Assembly: GCF_022267555.1 (NCBI RefSeq)
Contig: NZ_CP073586.1
Location: forward strand, 310,001-374,000
Source: Proteiniphilum propionicum
Lineage (GTDB): Bacteria > Bacteroidota > Bacteroidia > Bacteroidales > Dysgonomonadaceae
Reading direction: 5' to 3'
Length of the DNA stretch: 64,000 bases
Made by a program: the position numbers and the translations under genes. Below are positions 62,091-64,000 of this stretch, one piece after another (the first letter of the stretch is position 1; each line of letters opens with the position of its first letter). The notes beneath the pieces were generated by a model that saw only the letters and a program-made list of their open reading frames with translations, searched no databases and was not told the DNA's origin.

Positions 62091-63269
62091 TTATTTGATC
62101 AGCAATGTTTCTTTCATTTTATGCAATACGTCCTCGTTGGCCTCTATCAGGTGTTCCGTTGAACCCGCCCTGTGCCACTCCGTTATCCTGTCCTGATGGT
62201 AAAACGGCTCGGGCGTCAGGTATTCATTGGAGAGGGAGGAGATAATATTGGCCACATAGTTATTCTTCTCGGCAACCAAAACCAATTGGGCATACAGAAT
62301 ATTGTATTGCCGGATTTGCTGATTGATGGTTTTGATATATCGGGCTGGATGATAGGATGATGCGTCCGTTTTTGCCATGATCTCTTCCACGGCTTTTCCC
62401 GCCCCGCCGCCGGTGTTCGGGGCTTCCACGCCCAACAGCCGGGCAATTGTCGGCGCAAGGTCGGTATGCTCAAAGTAAGGGAGTTCACGTCCCCGGGCGA
62501 TTCCGGTTCCGCCAAAGACCAACGGCGTCACCCAGCTATCCTCGTCGAGCATGGGATGCCATCCCACCTTACTCTGTCCGTGATCGGAGGTTACTATTAA
62601 AACGGTACTCTCCCATTTTCCTGCCGTTTTCAGGTAATCGATCAACTCTCCCAGCAGTCTGTCGGCATTCTCAATGGCTTCGACATAAGGAGAACCCTCT
62701 CCGAAAACATCTCTCGCATAAGGCTTCCCTTCACTGAACATGGCTATATTCGTACCTAGGGATCCCGGGCTTTGCAGGTGAACGCGCATAAAACGGATCT
62801 CCTGGCTTTCCAGCAGGTTGATGGCCTGTTGTACCGTCTGATCATCCGTCAGCGAGTTATCCATGATACAGGTGGAGAAACCCCTTCCCACGGAACGATA
62901 GGCGGTCGTGTTCACCACGAATGCCGTCTGTTGCTTCGGGGAGATCATCTCCTGGATCATTTTATTCTTCGGGCTCAGGAAGATGGTGCCTTCATGCAGC
63001 ATCGGGTTGGGAAAGGAGCAACTGTTCGACAGACTGTAATCCCCCACCGTGGGGTGATGGGGAATGATCATGTACGATTTCCGCACGTACGTCCCTCCCT
63101 TTATCAGGGAATTAAGCACCGGCATATTCAATTTTTCCGGCGCCTGCCAGTGCATTCCGTCAATCATGAACAGGATCACCCTTTCAGGCTCCTTCGCCGA
63201 TAAAGTCGATATATTCACCGACAAGAGATACAGCAGAAACAATACCAAACCTACATGTATTCTTTTCAT
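62091..63269 (-). CDS. Alkaline-phosphatase-superfamily hydrolase (nucleotide pyrophosphatase/phosphodiesterase-like)
   Basis: A 392-residue exported protein (signal about 1-26, TLSA|KE). The core is an alkaline phosphatase/sulfatase fold: VILFMIDGM at the start (metal Asp), a probable nucleophile in PHHPTVGDYS (Thr), DRLLGELIDYL, VLIVTSDHGQSKVGWHP (Asp/His metal ligands) and FEHTDLAPTIARLLG (His/Asp). No sulfatase C/S-x-P-x-R is present, so a phosphodiesterase or phosphonate-type activity is likelier. The start at 63269 gives a proper signal peptide; an upstream in-frame ATG (63356) does not. It lies 6 bases before the DUF4861 gene and 13 after the acyltransferase gene. Confidence 0.83.
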   Translation of the reverse strand: MKRIHVGLVLFLLYLLSVNISTLSAKEPERVILFMIDGMHWQAPEKLNMPVLNSLIKGGTYVRKSYMIIPHHPTVGDYSLSNSCSFPNPMLHEGTIFLSPKNKMIQEMISPKQQTAFVVNTTAYRSVGRGFSTCIMDNSLTDDQTVQQAINLLESQEIRFMRVHLQSPGSLGTNIAMFSEGKPYARDVFGEGSPYVEAIENADRLLGELIDYLKTAGKWESTVLIVTSDHGQSKVGWHPMLDEDSWVTPLVFGGTGIARGRELPYFEHTDLAPTIARLLGVEAPNTGGGAGKAVEEIMAKTDASSYHPARYIKTINQQIRQYNILYAQLVLVAEKNNYVANIISSLSNEYLTPEPFYHQDRITEWHRAGSTEHLIEANEDVLHKMKETLLIK

Positions 63270-63282
63270 ATCATTATTTATT

Positions 63283-64000
63283 TTACAATTTAATGAAAAT
63301 ATTCCGTTTATACATATAATAGCAGATGCCCCAGACCATAAACGCCACCACCGCAATCGTCACCATGTTGATCACCATATCGCCTCCCCAGCCAAAAAGA
63401 CGGTACGTGAACGGACGGGCCATCCGGGTAAGCAGACTCTTTCCGCCGAGGCTGCTGAAAAGGTAAATAAAAATAGGGTTCATACCCACGATGGCAAAGA
63501 ACGTGGCTACCTTTCTGAAGCGGAGTATATCCACAAAGAGATAGGACAATCCCATCGCCAGCAAGCACCAACCGCCGCTGAAAATGACAAAAGAGCCGGT
63601 GCTGATACGCTCTATCATGGGGATACATAACCCCAGCAGATACCCTCCCATGATCCCGGCGACCCCGGTTGAAAGCATGATCCATAGTTTTTTCTTTCGG
63701 GGCCAATCAGTCATTAATAATTTTCCTATGCAGACGCCCCAGAGGATATGGGCGCAAGTAGGCACCGCATTGAATGTGACCCAATGGTCGGGATGCAGAT
63801 GACCCACTGTGACTGAATCTAACCATGCGCCGAAATTGTGGTCGGGCGTGTAGGGCATATTGTATCCTTTTATCGACCAAAGCTGGTAAAGCAGGTCGGA
63901 GACCAGTATCAGCGCAAAGGAAACCACCAGTTGCCATTTCACATCCTTTTGCAACAACAGAAAGGCAAACACATACACAAACGCCAGTTGGGGAAGGATA
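63283..64000 (-). CDS. NagX/HGSNAT-like acyltransferase membrane protein (5' end outside window)
   Basis: The C-terminal 239 codons of a polytopic membrane protein; the frame is open to the right edge. About six helices are visible, with W-x-x-x-G-x-N-M-P-Y-T-P-D-H-N, FNAVPTCAHILWGVCIG and GGWCLLAMGLSYLFVDI. This pattern matches heparan-alpha-glucosaminide acetyltransferase-like (NagX, DUF5009) proteins, which acetylate or move amino sugars across the membrane; the bacterial substrate is unknown. It forms the top of the visible glycan-related unit with the phosphatase and DUF4861 genes. Confidence 0.82.
   Translation of the reverse strand, partial: ILPQLAFVYVFAFLLLQKDVKWQLVVSFALILVSDLLYQLWSIKGYNMPYTPDHNFGAWLDSVTVGHLHPDHWVTFNAVPTCAHILWGVCIGKLLMTDWPRKKKLWIMLSTGVAGIMGGYLLGLCIPMIERISTGSFVIFSGGWCLLAMGLSYLFVDILRFRKVATFFAIVGMNPIFIYLFSSLGGKSLLTRMARPFTYRLFGWGGDMVINMVTIAVVAFMVWGICYYMYKRNIFIKL

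Noticed and set aside
63064-63630. 188-codon plus-strand frame across the phosphatase and acyltransferase genes
   Set aside because: It crosses the start region of one convincing gene and the end of another; its composition is typical of antisense translation.

Overview
The window looks like a chromosomal segment of a Bacteroidales bacterium, most likely an anaerobic Dysgonomonadaceae/Porphyromonadaceae-type relative. The reasons are: genes lacking Shine-Dalgarno sequences and starting after A/T-rich leaders; several promoters of the Bacteroidota TTTG / TAnnTTTG type; glutamine synthetase III (GlnN) as the glutamine synthetase; an rpsF-rpsR-rplI operon; a LysM/periplasmic-binding-protein fusion; sigma/anti-sigma/beta-barrel and NigD-like proteins; DUF6132; and a DUF4861 glycan protein. 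The genus is an inference.

Layout. 1-6109 (minus strand) holds a truncated TPR sensor, a TapB/DUF3108-like protein, a secreted coiled-coil protein, a Yip1-type membrane protein, a DUF4412-like lipoprotein and an OmpA protein with an extra carbohydrate-binding-like domain. This reads as an envelope-protein neighbourhood. 6256-8796 is a TPR histidine kinase with a NarL/LuxR response regulator. 8859-10022 is the S6-S18-L9 operon, and 10220-12503 is zwf-pgl, the oxidative pentose phosphate entry. 12517-30589 is mostly housekeeping: def, ruvX, lptB, folB, aminopeptidase P, gamma carbonic anhydrase, a U32 protease/tRNA hydroxylation protein, dnaB, a cysteine desulfidase-like enzyme, dsbD and mazG. 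Within it sit a small redox operon (ArsR, DUF6132, thioredoxin, DUF302; 19203-20746) and a LysM/beta-barrel pair. 30648-37416 carries threonine aldolase, metH, a nucleoside-gate membrane protein and smpB.

38296-40930 is an ECF sigma factor, a protein built to span both membranes (anti-sigma-like N-terminus, inner-membrane helix, long linker, outer-membrane barrel) and a NigD-like lipoprotein in one transcription unit. It matches the architecture of the recently described Dma (dual membrane-spanning anti-sigma) systems. 41179-45868 is sppA, lpxK, purine nucleoside phosphorylase and thiL, closed by tRNA-Phe. After a ZIP transporter and an A/T-rich methyltransferase comes a complete ammonifying nitrite reductase module (Crp/Fnr regulator, NrfH, NrfA, ResB, CcsA; 48105-53275), then glnN and manC.

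Downstream of tRNA-Leu(CAA), 57299-59405 is a decayed integrated element: a frameshifted UvrD-type helicase tail, an AbiE toxin-antitoxin module collapsed by deletion, the last 40 codons of a tyrosine recombinase, and an insertion-sequence end. From 59481 to the right edge the DNA is visibly more G+C-rich and encodes a secreted glycan-processing-like set (DUF4861 protein, alkaline-phosphatase-superfamily enzyme, NagX-type acyltransferase), probably acquired by transfer.

Outside genes, the strongest unexplained signal is a family of about 109-bp intergenic elements with terminal inverted repeats and a central palindrome at a fixed offset (3758-3866, 37509-37616, 47961-48069, with a weaker relative at 31747-31845).
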